Assembly: GCA_041748315.1 (NCBI GenBank)
Contig: JBGTDM010000087.1
Coordinates: 1-64,000 of the forward strand
From: CALMEE01 sp041748315
Lineage (GTDB): Bacteria > Planctomycetota > Planctomycetia > Pirellulales > Pirellulaceae
Direction: 5' to 3'
Length of the DNA stretch: 64,000 bases
Under the pieces are notes generated by a model. It saw only the letters and a program-made list of their open reading frames with translations. It searched no databases and had not been told where the DNA came from. The position numbers and the translations under genes were made by a program. Positions 29,401 through 37,974 of the stretch are shown one piece after another; position 1 is the first letter of the stretch, and every line of letters begins with the position of its first letter.

Positions 29401-29889
29401 TCCGCCGAAATGATGGGTGACGATCGGTAAAAACCCCTGCGTATTGTGGCCTACCTTTTCATCGACTTCCACGGTTAATGGCCACGGCTGGTCGTTCGGA
29501 AGTTGCTTGGCCGCTTCCGTAGCGTCGAAGGTAAACGGTGTCCAAGCCCCCAGGTGCTCGCCAAGTTTCTTATCGCCGAGATAAACCCGCGCCAACGTTG
29601 CAGCGCCCGCGAAGCGAATGAGCAGGCGTTGTCCCCCATCAAGTTGCGCAGGAGAAATCGATGTTCGATAAATCGAGACTCCGTCGAAGTTGACATCGAT
29701 CTGGTCTTCAATCGTTCCCGGCACCGAGACACCTTGAAACGTTTGCCCCCCATCCAAAGAAACTTGCCAAGGCCCGAATTGAACTTCCTGCGGATTTACG
29801 ACATTGACACTCAATGCCAAAATGAAAAAACTGGCTAACAACACCTTTATGCATGGCATGAGCCAAGGAAACCTACTCATCACTGACAT
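26494..29889 (-). CDS. Exported glycoside hydrolase family 2-like protein
   Basis: 1131 residues with an N-terminal signal sequence (VLLASFFILALSVNVV). Residues about 35-320 form GH2-type sugar-binding and immunoglobulin-like domains. A TIM-barrel at about 320-560 carries RGVLNWGYAPPS, EFAQQRGFNMMKFCLWIPP and ARIEYPTWH-like strands (written IEYPTWHP here). Candidate catalytic glutamates are in LTCETGPSAE (acid/base; the usual preceding Asn is Cys) and PLMLGEAIAAD (nucleophile). The C-terminal third includes a second jelly-roll (YLNFTGIDDYADIYVNGEIV). Substrate unknown: beta-galactoside, glucuronide or mannoside are all possible. It starts 34 bases after the recA stop, so read-through from recA is likely. 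Confidence 0.82.
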   Translation of the reverse strand: MSVMSRFPWLMPCIKVLLASFFILALSVNVVNPQEVQFGPWQVSLDGGQTFQGVSVPGTIEDQIDVNFDGVSIYRTSISPAQLDGGQRLLIRFAGAATLARVYLGDKKLGEHLGAWTPFTFDATEAAKQLPNDQPWPLTVEVDEKVGHNTQGFLPIVTHHFGGLWQPVKAWLTESPQFLIADAAHIQWLESDRIQVAIPFSSLPEADFNGRISIREKPLVRGRSSQDWQTAQIISAKILPNDGEVPWVIGSQESGYVERVFSADVQLPFEAERWSPNHPKLYEIAVELLDTNPGKSGVGASRTAVAGRVLDNVIVNSGWCTIVTDGDRFLINGDSIILRGVLNWGYAPPSVAPSLDEAWMRREIEFAQQRGFNMMKFCLWIPPKRYLELCDEMGMLAWIEYPTWHPRLDGKHLEELRREYAEFFQFDRNHPSVVLRSLTCETGPSAELSVIQALYDLCKAYVPGAIVVDDSSWISWNRVYDFFDDHPYGNNHTWVQTLDRLRSYIAERETKPLMLGEAIAADSWTIPTPKMLEFANSSPAHGPWFVADNLRWQESVDALAKRRSRSFDPALLLPLSIRYGMLMRKYQIETYRREVQYGGYVVSVIRDFPKAAMGLIDFEDQPKNTPADWKFQGDTMLLLVTESDRRSFFANDRTESTIHVVTAGDPGTIERGRLHVELQKPGYEPVEIRISQGPQKDDDFRVRYTLDWTLPDVLKPERWLIRATWLTDARHVDQARQAIDERTREVTNEWSIWVFPRMTAASFSGVLVHESARELATLLKIPDDRVTDDYELDQVVLTRRLDSALLGFLERGGKIWMMPDGKEGSLPVSEHWFLRGSLATLRPDAHWMLPFQSDANEASPLETMFSELQHFDLAGPVVPEMDHYLHRTDPLLLLWDNHDRREVKTHGLVFRMGVGESGELLVSTLKLWGDTNSVGHWLANQWNEELRQRSYPTAINRIERMENLALLTAELERQAIPLHQRLWQFRPDPDEVGRAQSWFAVDFDDNAWAQIRADRHWEGQGYADLDYWAWYRIQVEISDEWSSSTTYLNFTGIDDYADIYVNGEIVGAVGDIETRETAFDKRISLDISRFVQAGETIQIAVAVYDWFGAGGIFRPVTLSTEPLSDSPPILR

Positions 29890-29923
29890 CTCGTTCGCTC
29901 ATTCGGATTGCGTGTAGCTAATT

Positions 29924-31117
29924 TTATTCGGCCGTAACCGGTTCGGCTTCCAATTCGGCAACCGCTTCACCAACCCCTTGCAGTTCCTCGATGTAGCCAC
30001 CGGCACTCATGATTTTTGCCTTGATTTCATCGGTCACATCAGGATTCTCAAGCAGGAAGTTGCGAGCCTTCTCTTTCCCCTGACCTAAATGAGTTGAACC
30101 ATATTTGAACCAGGCACCACTTCGCATCACGATCTTGTGGGCGACACCCAAGTCCAGAATATCCCCTTCATAACTGATGCCATTCGTATGCATCATGTCG
30201 AATTCAGCAATCCGGAATGGCGGGGCTACTTTATTCTTGACAATCTTCACTTTGACGCGCTGTCCAACAACTTCTTCACCTTCTTTGAGTGCACCGGTGC
30301 GACGAACATCGACGCGAACAGATGTGTAGAATTTAAGCGCGCGACCGCCCGGTGTTGTTTCCGGGCTACCAAACATGACACCGATTTTCTCGCGAATCTG
30401 GTTAATAAAGACGGTACAGGTCTTGCTCTTACTGATGACACCAGTTAGTTTTCGCATCGACTGACTCATCAGGCGAGCCTGTAATCCGATATGCGAATCG
30501 CCGATCTCGCCTTCCAGTTCCTGGCGAGGCACGAGTGCAGCCACGGAGTCAATAACGATGATATCGACTGAATTGGACTTGATCAACATTTCGCAGATCT
30601 GCATCGCTTCTTCACCACTACTCGGTTGACTTACCAGCAGGGTATCGAGTTGAACTCCCAGTTTCTTGGCCCAAGTCGGATCAAACGCGTGCTCGGCATC
30701 GATAAACGCTGCGATACCGCCGTTCTTCTGAGCTTGCGCGATGGCATGCAATGCAATCGTCGTCTTGCCGCTCGACTCCGGTCCGAAAATCTCGATGATA
30801 CGACCGCAGGGTAACCCTTGGCCTCCCAAGGCAATATCCATGGACAGGCTACCCGTCGAAATTCCCCGAATCCGAGAATGGCCATCAGTACCCAGTGCCA
30901 TAATCGCTCCATCTCCAAATTGCTTTTCAATTTGTTGTACCGCGGTTTTTAGATGTTCGTTTTCATTGAGCATGATCTCAACTGGATTCAGGCTTATCTT
31001 CTTTTTCACGTCCGATTTGGACTCGATCGTTTTAGTAGACTTTTCTTTTCTAGCCATTTTGTTGGTCCTTGCTGGGGAGGGATTGTCCGCATTAGTTTCT
31101 GTTCGAGTCGACGTCAT
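29924..31117 (-). CDS. recA: Recombinase RecA
   Basis: 397 residues. RecA forms filaments on single-stranded DNA for strand exchange and SOS induction. Walker A is GPESSGKT (residues 112-119), Walker B lies in DIIVIDSVAALVPR, and loop L2 sits in the INQIREKIGVMFGSPETTPG region. It has an N-terminal extension of about 45 residues compared with E. coli (Lys/Ser/Thr rich) and an acidic Glu/Ala tail. ATG 31117 is supported by GGAG six bases upstream; an internal ATG at 31057 (AGGA upstream) is an alternative that removes the extension. No LexA-type operator was recognised upstream. The GH2 gene follows on the same strand. Confidence 0.96.
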   Translation of the reverse strand: MTSTRTETNADNPSPARTNKMARKEKSTKTIESKSDVKKKISLNPVEIMLNENEHLKTAVQQIEKQFGDGAIMALGTDGHSRIRGISTGSLSMDIALGGQGLPCGRIIEIFGPESSGKTTIALHAIAQAQKNGGIAAFIDAEHAFDPTWAKKLGVQLDTLLVSQPSSGEEAMQICEMLIKSNSVDIIVIDSVAALVPRQELEGEIGDSHIGLQARLMSQSMRKLTGVISKSKTCTVFINQIREKIGVMFGSPETTPGGRALKFYTSVRVDVRRTGALKEGEEVVGQRVKVKIVKNKVAPPFRIAEFDMMHTNGISYEGDILDLGVAHKIVMRSGAWFKYGSTHLGQGKEKARNFLLENPDVTDEIKAKIMSAGGYIEELQGVGEAVAELEAEPVTAE

Positions 31118-31231
31118 GGTTTACTCCGTTTTAGAGGCTGAGCATTCGCCAAAGGAACTCCATTTGAGCACCTTCAACCTAAGTCCAAGTACCTGCAATT
31201 TCAAGTAGTGATATATCTATACTTCGCTGAA

Positions 31232-31260
31232 CCCAGGACACGTTCGGTCCGGGGTTTTTT
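31232..31260 (+). terminator. Possible orphan terminator upstream of recA
   Basis: CCC-A-GGAC pairs with GTCC-G-GGG across a seven-base loop and is followed by six T, oriented for plus-strand transcription. The stem contains one A-G mismatch. No plus-strand gene ends here, because recA runs the other way. It could end antisense or sRNA transcription, or be chance. Confidence 0.35.
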
Positions 31261-31382
31261 GTAAACTCTGGATTCCAGCATAGAATCCGATAAGACCCGA
31301 ATTTCGACGAGTGTAAAAGAACGTCGACAGCCGGAACCGTGAACCGAGAAAAGGCGTTAGTGATCGTCCAATTGGACCCTCG

Positions 31383-31522
31383 TTAAGTCCTACAGCGCCG
31401 GCGCGATGCAAAGCTGTAGGCCAGCCTTTTCAGGCTGACGCCGTTTACCTGATTTGTGCCAAACCGGGAGGATTGGGTCAGCCTGGAAAGGCTGACGTAC
31501 ATACCTTGCGCCGTAGGATTAA
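31383..31522. repeat. Dispersed palindromic repeat family 2, copy 2
   Basis: Partner of 25294-25432 in the same orientation. The ends are inverted repeats (TTAAGTCCTAC at the left, GTAGGATTAA at the right), and the two internal hairpin cores contain AGCCT/AGGCT arms in opposite orientation. It lies about 265 bases upstream of recA. No transposase gene is adjacent. Confidence 0.85.
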
Positions 31523-32222
31523 ATGGACCGTCTCGTCATGTGGATCGTCGAGCCGAGTTCGGGTTTGCCGCTGATCGAATCATGGCTATTAGTGTCCTTG
31601 GGTTTATTGCCCATAACGAGCGCGAGATTTTTTTTATTCGGCAAAAGCTCTTGCTTCCACTAAATGGGTCCCTTGGCATGAAAATCTGCCGATTTTCGCT
31701 ATAAAGAACTCGACCACCAAATGGTATCTTGCCTTACAGTTCAGACAGACAACTTCGTCGAGGATTCACTCGAAACAACCTACCGGCGGACACTGGTGTG
31801 GTCATTTAATCACGGAAAGGCTTGTTTTACGAAAACTTCGTACTTTCGCGGGATTTAGAACTCTGACGGTCCCGTTAAACATTCAACTCCTGCTATGATA
31901 CGGCAAATCCGGACCCAGTGTATTCTCCCTATTTTGAATAATCGTCAGATTTTTAATGTTTGCGAGATTGACACTGGGACCTCAATTACTAGACTGACCT
32001 GTTGGAATTTAGTTGAAACGACCAGTTTAAGTTGTCAACATTTTCGACCATCGAATGAAATGAACGGTGTAACGCCAATAAGGTTTTGCAAAGTTCAATA
32101 GGTGTGCCAATCCATTGGATTAGCTGGGTCGGTTTCGAGAATTTGCACTGGGACTTACGACGCGTCCCTAACATTGTCCCATTGTCCCTGCTTCCTTGAT
32201 TTACTTTCTGAGAGGTGATTTT
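31523..32222. other. Intergenic region of about 700 bases
   Basis: It lies between repeat copy 2 and the PEP-CTERM gene. AT-rich stretches are present and the gene downstream has a good ribosome-binding site (GAGAGGTGA before 32223). Short ORFs on both strands have no recognisable product. No RNA gene, hairpin-T-run or repeat was seen. An unusually long leader for the PEP-CTERM gene cannot be excluded. Confidence 0.4.
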
Positions 32223-33122
32223 ATGAAACGACATCTTTGCGCCGCGTTTATGTTAGCGGCATCTCTTGCATTCGCTTGGACAAACAACGTTCAAGCCCAG
32301 AGTGAAGTGTTTGCTTTTGACCTGCGGTTTGCCGCAAGCAACAACCTGTTTTCGTTTGATCCAACGGTTCCATTGGTCCATACCCAGATTGGCCCGAGCC
32401 CACTAGATTGGGTAACGTTTGCACTCGATTTTAACGCGACTGGCAGCACACTTTTTGCCGTCAACCATTTAGGTGGGGCAAGTAATAACACGATCGGCAC
32501 TGTGAATTTGACGACGGCTGCATTCACTCCTAATGCCATTATTACAGGCGACTTTGGTGCTACCGGCAGTCCCACCGGACTGTCGATTGATCCCACTACG
32601 GGAAGTGCCTTTTTGTCGCACACAACACAACTGTTTGACCTCGATCTTTCATCGGGTGTTTCCACATTAATCGGTGATTTCACTGGATTGACTCCAGGTG
32701 GTGCGGCCATCGGTCTAGTCATCGATATTGCCATTGATAACTTTGGTAATATGTTTGCTCACGATATCAGCAATGATGCATTGTGGCAAATCGATAGCAC
32801 AAATGGGGATGCAACCTTTATTGGGTTTAGCGGACTTGCGGCAAACTTTGCTCAAGGCATGGATTTTGATCCGTCGACCAATTTGCTCTATGCTGCGATT
32901 TACACCGGCGGTGGAACGGGTTCTTGGGGAACATGGGATACGACGACCGGAGTATTTACCGAGATTGAGCCGCTGCCTAATTTTCCCGATCCAAATGGCA
33001 ATGGGCGCGAACTTGAGGTCGCCATCCGGTCGCTGGTTGTGATTCCGGAACCTGGCAGTTTAGCGCTGGTCATGGTCGGCGCGGCAACCTGCCTGTTTAC
33101 AAGGCGTCGCAGGACTGTATGA
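32223..33122 (+). CDS. PEP-CTERM sorted exported protein
   Basis: 299 residues. The signal peptide (HLCAAFMLAASLAFAW, then VQAQ) is followed by a mature domain made of repeated beta-strand units. These recall WD40 or beta-propeller-type surface proteins (FALDFNATGSTLFAVN, GLSIDPTTGSAFLSH, GMDFDPSTNLLYAAIY). The C-terminus is a textbook PEP-CTERM signal: VVIPEPGSLALVMVGAATCL, then TRRRRTV. Exosortase would cleave it and attach the protein to the outer surface; no exosortase gene is in the window. Start at ATG 32223 (GAGAGGTGA upstream) rather than 32196. A strong intrinsic terminator follows at 33166-33189. Confidence 0.88.
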   Translation: MKRHLCAAFMLAASLAFAWTNNVQAQSEVFAFDLRFAASNNLFSFDPTVPLVHTQIGPSPLDWVTFALDFNATGSTLFAVNHLGGASNNTIGTVNLTTAAFTPNAIITGDFGATGSPTGLSIDPTTGSAFLSHTTQLFDLDLSSGVSTLIGDFTGLTPGGAAIGLVIDIAIDNFGNMFAHDISNDALWQIDSTNGDATFIGFSGLAANFAQGMDFDPSTNLLYAAIYTGGGTGSWGTWDTTTGVFTEIEPLPNFPDPNGNGRELEVAIRSLVVIPEPGSLALVMVGAATCLFTRRRRTV

Positions 33123-33165
33123 GTCGCATTGTCGATCTTTGAACAGCAATAGTACGTAAAGTACG

Positions 33166-33189
33166 AGGGGCCGCAGGGCCCCTTTTTTT
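33166..33189 (+). terminator. Intrinsic terminator after the PEP-CTERM gene
   Basis: AGGGGCC pairs with GGCCCCT around a GCAG loop, followed by a run of T. It lies 44 bases after the stop at 33122. The rest of the gap to 33447 shows only short ORFs with no recognisable product. Confidence 0.9.
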
Positions 33190-33447
33190 GTTGCCAAATC
33201 CTAAACGACCCTAAGCGAGTTTAGTGCATGATCCCGTTTCACAAATTGGGTCCTTCACGTTGTGGTGAAACTCACGGGGCGCTTGTTTGGGACGCGGTAA
33301 ATTCTCGCCCCCAGCCTCAGTGCACATATAGAACAACATTTTTACGGCTGAGCGACAGGGTTGCGTTGGCGAGGCACATTGGATTTGGCCTTCTCCCGAT
33401 TTGGATTGTGTTTCTCGGCAAAAGATTTCTCGCCGTCACCTTGTATC

Positions 33448-33870
33448 TCAAGGAAATCTCGATCGGCCCCGCGTTTTAAAACGGCGCGACGCGAATGTCA
33501 ATCCAGTGGCCAATATCAGAAGTAGCAATCCACTCGGTTCTGGAATGGCGCCAATGGTCAGCCTGCCGTTGGATGGATTGAAAGTGACCAGCTCGCCATG
33601 AGTTAATCCGGTAATCGTCAAGCTGTCGAAATCTCCGCCATAGTTGGCGAAGTTGGCAAACAGATCGACGGTGCCAGGCAGGTACTCGCCGCCAAAGAAA
33701 CGAAGCGTCAGAGCGCCATCAAAGCTCACCGTATCGCTTCCATCGTTGAAGATGGAATCGAAAGTGCCAGCCGTTAACAACGGGTTCTTGAAATCGAAAA
33801 AGGTCTCCGCAGTATCGGCCAGAGTCAAATCGCCAAAGGCGAGTGAAATGTAAATGTTCGTAACTCTTTT
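33448..33870 (-). pseudogene. PEP-CTERM protein fragment lacking its N-terminus
   Basis: The open frame runs from codon 33868-33870 (just after an in-frame TAG) to the stop at 33448, about 140 residues. It begins with VTNIYISLAFGDLTLADTAE and ends with LTIGAIPEPSGLLLLILATG, then ASRRFKTRGR, a PEP-CTERM signal. The middle (LTLRFFGGEYLPGTVDLFAN) is typical of exported planctomycete beta-sandwich proteins. There is no signal peptide and no ATG at the front; the only in-frame candidate is a TTG at 33828. The missing N-terminus lies toward the REP tandem repeats at 33931, so a deletion or insertion at that boundary may have removed it. A rare non-ATG start cannot be excluded. Confidence 0.6.
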
Positions 33871-33930
33871 CTAACTGAGGTATTGAATAAAACGCTACAG
33901 TGCGAGAAACGCTCGCGTGACTTTGTCTTG

Positions 33931-34103
33931 CATCAACCGTTGGAGTTCACGCTTCAGCGTGTCTTTCATCAACCGTTGGAGTTCACGCTTCAGCGTGTCT
34001 TTCATCAACCGTTGGAGTTCACGCTTTAGCGTGTCTTCCCGATACAAATAATGAACGCTTCGTAAACAAATTCGCGCGAACAGCCTGAAGGCTAAACCCC
34101 AAC
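33931..34103. repeat. Three tandem 36-base REP units plus an inverted REP
   Basis: Units start at 33931, 33967 and 34003, each CATCAACC then GTTGGAGTTCACGC, a four-base loop (TTCA or TTTA), GCGTG and a spacer. A preceding stretch at 33900-33925 looks like a decayed unit. An opposite-orientation REP lies at 34081-34103 (CAGCCTGAAGGCTAAACCCC, then AAC). It belongs to the same family as the arrays near 38-39 kb. It supplies the TAG stop of the adhesin gene (34092-34094). There are no unique spacers, so this is not a CRISPR. Confidence 0.85.
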
Positions 34104-37100
34104 TCGAACACGCCTTTTGCCGACGAGTGCAACAAACGCCACCATCAAGAACAGGCCGCTTGAGGGTTCAGGAATCGCTGTAAACACGCTCAGCGTGCCG
34201 TGCGAATACAATTGCGTAGTGTTCCAGTGCAACCCGCTAGACAAACTCGGCAAGTCCAACAGTCCAAAAGTCCCCGTCCAATTGCCATGGACTTCAAAGA
34301 TCTGAAAACTATCTCCAGCTGATGGCATAAAGGCTGGATCGCCTTCATTGAGTCCAATCAGATCGACCGTCATGGCACCTAGTTGCAGAGTCAGGTCTTT
34401 ATGGAAAATGAATTGATCGAACTCGGGAAGGAACGCATCTGTCCCCGCGATCTCGACCAACAAGTTGCTGGTTGGGCCAAGCGTCACGTTGAACGAAAAC
34501 TCTTGGCGCGAGGGGCTGTTTCCAATCCCCAGCGAACCTTCGAAAAAGACATTGCCGTCTCCCGTCAGTAGGGCGCCATCGCGAAGTTGAACGTGATCAA
34601 AGAATACGGCGTTGGACGAGGACGACACTCTTAACTCGGCCCCCCCTTTGACCTCCAACGATTCGAAAAACGTGGCGGTACTTCCGCCAGTGACGATGAT
34701 TTGCGATTCATCAAAACTTACGATCGGCGCGTAAAGGTCGGAGAAGCCCCCCGAATACAGCATCTGGCCGTAGTTTTCGAGCGAAGGAGCGATCAATGTG
34801 CCACGGCCCGTCATTCGTCCGCCGAACTGGTTCTCCACGGTCGAGTCAAACGTCAATTTCTTCCCTGCATCGACGCTCACAAGCCCGGTGGAAGCGTTAA
34901 TGAAACTTCCTTCAATCCGTCCGTCGCCGGAGAGCAATCCGTGATTGGTCAGGGTCGCCGACGAGGTCGCGACACGGGCGTTTGCTCCTGCCAGGAGGAT
35001 TTCGCCATAATTCGCCAGCGTGTTGGATTGTAGACGACCGCCGTTGCCGATCGACACAAATCCATCGCTCCCCACTTCGGTGTGATGAGCGACGTTGAGT
35101 GTTTGCTGATTGCCCAGAGTCAAGGTCGAACCCAACGCGCCACTGGATCCAACCTGGAGTCCGCCCGCACCGGTGATTCCCAGCGCACCCTTGACGAAAT
35201 CGAACGTGCCGCCGGGTTGAATTGCAAGTTCACCGGTGGAAAGTGAGCCGCCATCGAGCTTGAGTGTGCGGAAGGAGTTCACGGTCGTTGTCCCGGTCAG
35301 TGCCAACTGCCGGTTGGATTCCAGAGTCACATTCCCGTTTCCGAGCAGACCGCCGCTGCCGACAGTCAAATCGCCTCCATAAGAAAGTGAGCCAGAGTGA
35401 AAGTTCACCGTGCCACCCTGTCTATCCAGCAGCCCCAAATTGGCAAAGCCGCCGTCGATGTTAATCGTACCGGTGTTGTGAACGACGGTTCCAGCAGATC
35501 CAGCAATAAACGTCCCGCCCTCAAGTAAATTCAGTGTAGCCGTTCCAGAAATCCCATTTCCCAGGACCAAGCCGCTTCCGATGGTCTGCGTTAAAAGTGA
35601 GTTCGACCCAGTTACGGTAATGCTGCCTATTTGGCTTAATGGATCGGCATTCCCAAATGTGTTTGCGACCGTCACTTGGCCGGCTGTCATGCTTGCCCCA
35701 CTCTCAATCGAGAGCAAACCAGTGGTTCCCGGCGCTGTCGAACTACCTAAAGCGATGCTACCAACATTTCCTGAAGCGCCATTCGTCAGCGAAATATCTG
35801 CTGTGTGCCCCCCCCAACCCCAAGATGAAAATGAGGAACCAGTGTTCAAGGTCGACCCGACTCCGTCGACAACCAACGTTGCCGAACCCGTGAAAGCTCC
35901 GATTGCAAGGTCATTTGTGGCTCTGAGTTGGCTGCCGTCCCGAATATTCCACGTGGTTCCAGAACTCAGGGAATCGTAATCCGAGGTACCCAGATCAATC
36001 ACAGCACCATCTCCAGCATTTAGAGTTCTGCCCGCCGCCAGCACGAAGTCGCCTCCATTGCTACTATTGATTGAGCCGCCGTTGACATTGACATCGCTCC
36101 TTGCAAAGAAAGCACTGCCAGTTCCTATACTGACGCTCCCTGTCTTGTTGATCGTTGTCAGATTGGTATGAGTTTCAAACAGACCATTATTCAAAACATT
36201 GAGCGTCGCAGATCCACCAGAATTTTGTCCAATTGTCAGTGTGGTTCCAACTCCCGACTGAGCCATCGCCGCATCATCAACGTTGACGACGCCTGTAGAC
36301 GCGGTACCCGATGTTGCGATGTTTAACGTCGCAACGTTCATGCTAGCGCCACTTTCGACGTTGACGGTACCTGAACCACTGGATGCTCCGACATTGATTC
36401 TTTGTATTGTAGCGGTCGCTCCATTGCGAAGAGTTACGTTTGCCGAATGCCCATTGGCTCCCCAATTGGAAGTAGTAATTCCCGAAGTGCTCAAAGTTGA
36501 ACCGGCTCCGTCGACAGTTACCATCGTCGTTCCGTTGTCCACGCCGATGTGCATCGCACCGGTTGAGGACAATTCGGCACCGCTATTGATGTTCCAGGTG
36601 GTACCGCCTGAGAGAGTGTTTGTGCCGCCCATATTGATTTGGGCATCGTTACTGGCCGTGAGCGTGCGACCGGAGGCGAGATTGAAATTCCCGCTAGAGC
36701 GCGAAATCGTACCGCCGTCGACGTTCACATCGCCGTTGGCATTAAATGTTCCACCAGTCACGAAAATTTCACCGGTGGCGTTAACCGTAGTCAAGCCTGT
36801 TCCCGTGTTGTACGTCCCACCACTGTCGGCTTGAACTGTGGATCTAACCACGGCATTGGATGCTTTGCCTATGTTCAAAGTTGAACTGCCCGTTTGTGTC
36901 ACAGTCGAACCATTGCCGGTTACGTAAATGAGTCCCAGTTGCCCTGCAACGTTGCCATCCCCAATGTTAGCGTTTCCAAAAGAAAATGTACTACCCGAGT
37001 ACAATTCAAGAATTCCCGATGTGCTGGGGCCACCCCCAATTCGTAGCGATCCGGCCATCGAGCCAGTGGCACCGTTGAAAAGTCTCAATATCCCGTCACC

Positions 37101-37838
37101 ATTGGTAGAGCCTCCTAACGTGTTTTGGCCTAGGAATGAACTAGTGAGCTTAGCGGTTGATCCGTTGAGCTGTATACTACCAGCCGAACCGTTACCTACG
37201 TGGATCGCACCGACGCTGGATACTTCACCAGCGTTGACAAACAAAGTGGAATTTCCCGATAACGTCAGCCCGGAAAATCGCACGTCCAACTTGAAAATAC
37301 CATCGGGATTGATGGTCAAAGAGCCCCCCGAAATCGTCGAAGCCCCAGTCAGCGAATAGGTCGCATTCGTGCCACTAGGTCGAAAAATAGTATTGCCCGA
37401 TTGATGTTGCAACGAAGCGTTGAAGGGGCTGTAATTGAAAGTGGCGGTCGAGTTTGTCCCGGTGTTGAAGACGGCTGTATCGAGTTCGCCCGGTGGGCCT
37501 CCGCTAGGGCTCCAATTGAAGCTTTCTCCAAACGAGCTCCCAGTCGAAAAGAGTGGCGACCAATTGTAGCTCGATTGCCCTTGCGCGACGCTTCCAGTCA
37601 GGCAGCACCAAGAGCCGATGGCGATGACCAGTATGCCCGCAACAAATTTCTGCGGTCTCATCGTTTTTGCGATGGTGCCCCACCGTCTGACCAAGCCTGA
37701 CGAGACGCAATCCACCAGCGGTTGACCCCGTTTGGTATCTTTACTTCGTGTCAACGCGCGAGTTCCGGACCAAGAAAAAGCTAGTTTTCCTGCGTTCAAT
37801 TTGGTTTTACAGCTGAGTTGTTTGTACGGTCTTGTCAC
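34092..37838 (-). CDS. Giant autotransporter-like repeat protein with PEP-CTERM signal
   Basis: 1248 residues. After a long N-terminus with a hydrophobic segment (FVAGILVIAIGSWCCLTG, about residues 64-82) and AQGQ, the rest is Gly/Ser/Thr/Asn-rich beta-helix sequence. Recurring units include GTFNANGDVNVDGGTI, LASGRTLTASNDAQINMG, TTWNINSGAELSSTGA and DGAGSTLSTSG, as in autotransporter-associated beta-strand repeats. The C-terminus is IPEPSSGLFLMVAFVALVGK, then RRVRVGV, a PEP-CTERM signal rather than a translocator barrel. It is expected at the cell surface, perhaps in adhesion. The GTG at 37838 has GAGGA upstream; ATG 37661 would give a conventional signal peptide without an unusual 59-residue leader. 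The stop codon lies inside a REP repeat. Confidence 0.8.
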   Translation of the reverse strand: MTRPYKQLSCKTKLNAGKLAFSWSGTRALTRSKDTKRGQPLVDCVSSGLVRRWGTIAKTMRPQKFVAGILVIAIGSWCCLTGSVAQGQSSYNWSPLFSTGSSFGESFNWSPSGGPPGELDTAVFNTGTNSTATFNYSPFNASLQHQSGNTIFRPSGTNATYSLTGASTISGGSLTINPDGIFKLDVRFSGLTLSGNSTLFVNAGEVSSVGAIHVGNGSAGSIQLNGSTAKLTSSFLGQNTLGGSTNGDGILRLFNGATGSMAGSLRIGGGPSTSGILELYSGSTFSFGNANIGDGNVAGQLGLIYVTGNGSTVTQTGSSTLNIGKASNAVVRSTVQADSGGTYNTGTGLTTVNATGEIFVTGGTFNANGDVNVDGGTISRSSGNFNLASGRTLTASNDAQINMGGTNTLSGGTTWNINSGAELSSTGAMHIGVDNGTTMVTVDGAGSTLSTSGITTSNWGANGHSANVTLRNGATATIQRINVGASSGSGTVNVESGASMNVATLNIATSGTASTGVVNVDDAAMAQSGVGTTLTIGQNSGGSATLNVLNNGLFETHTNLTTINKTGSVSIGTGSAFFARSDVNVNGGSINSSNGGDFVLAAGRTLNAGDGAVIDLGTSDYDSLSSGTTWNIRDGSQLRATNDLAIGAFTGSATLVVDGVGSTLNTGSSFSSWGWGGHTADISLTNGASGNVGSIALGSSTAPGTTGLLSIESGASMTAGQVTVANTFGNADPLSQIGSITVTGSNSLLTQTIGSGLVLGNGISGTATLNLLEGGTFIAGSAGTVVHNTGTINIDGGFANLGLLDRQGGTVNFHSGSLSYGGDLTVGSGGLLGNGNVTLESNRQLALTGTTTVNSFRTLKLDGGSLSTGELAIQPGGTFDFVKGALGITGAGGLQVGSSGALGSTLTLGNQQTLNVAHHTEVGSDGFVSIGNGGRLQSNTLANYGEILLAGANARVATSSATLTNHGLLSGDGRIEGSFINASTGLVSVDAGKKLTFDSTVENQFGGRMTGRGTLIAPSLENYGQMLYSGGFSDLYAPIVSFDESQIIVTGGSTATFFESLEVKGGAELRVSSSSNAVFFDHVQLRDGALLTGDGNVFFEGSLGIGNSPSRQEFSFNVTLGPTSNLLVEIAGTDAFLPEFDQFIFHKDLTLQLGAMTVDLIGLNEGDPAFMPSAGDSFQIFEVHGNWTGTFGLLDLPSLSSGLHWNTTQLYSHGTLSVFTAIPEPSSGLFLMVAFVALVGKRRVRVGV

Positions 37839-37974
37839 AATTTGGGTCCTCTATTAGATGATGCCTGAGCGATATCGCTATGACACTGGGCGATGAAGAA
37901 CGATCAAACCGGACGAGAAAATTCCTGAATCGAGGATTAATTTTTTATTTTTCAAGTCAGGCGTTGGAGTTTCG

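Noticed and set aside
33931..34038. Three direct 36-base repeats resembling a short CRISPR array
   Set aside because: Units are contiguous with no unique spacers, no cas genes are near, and the unit matches the REP family at 38-39 kb.
35581..37359. Long plus-strand ORFs (132, 183 and 143 codons) opposite the adhesin
   Set aside because: They are antisense shadows of a Gly/Ser/Thr-rich repeat gene, have Pro/Val-biased composition and show no ribosome-binding sites.
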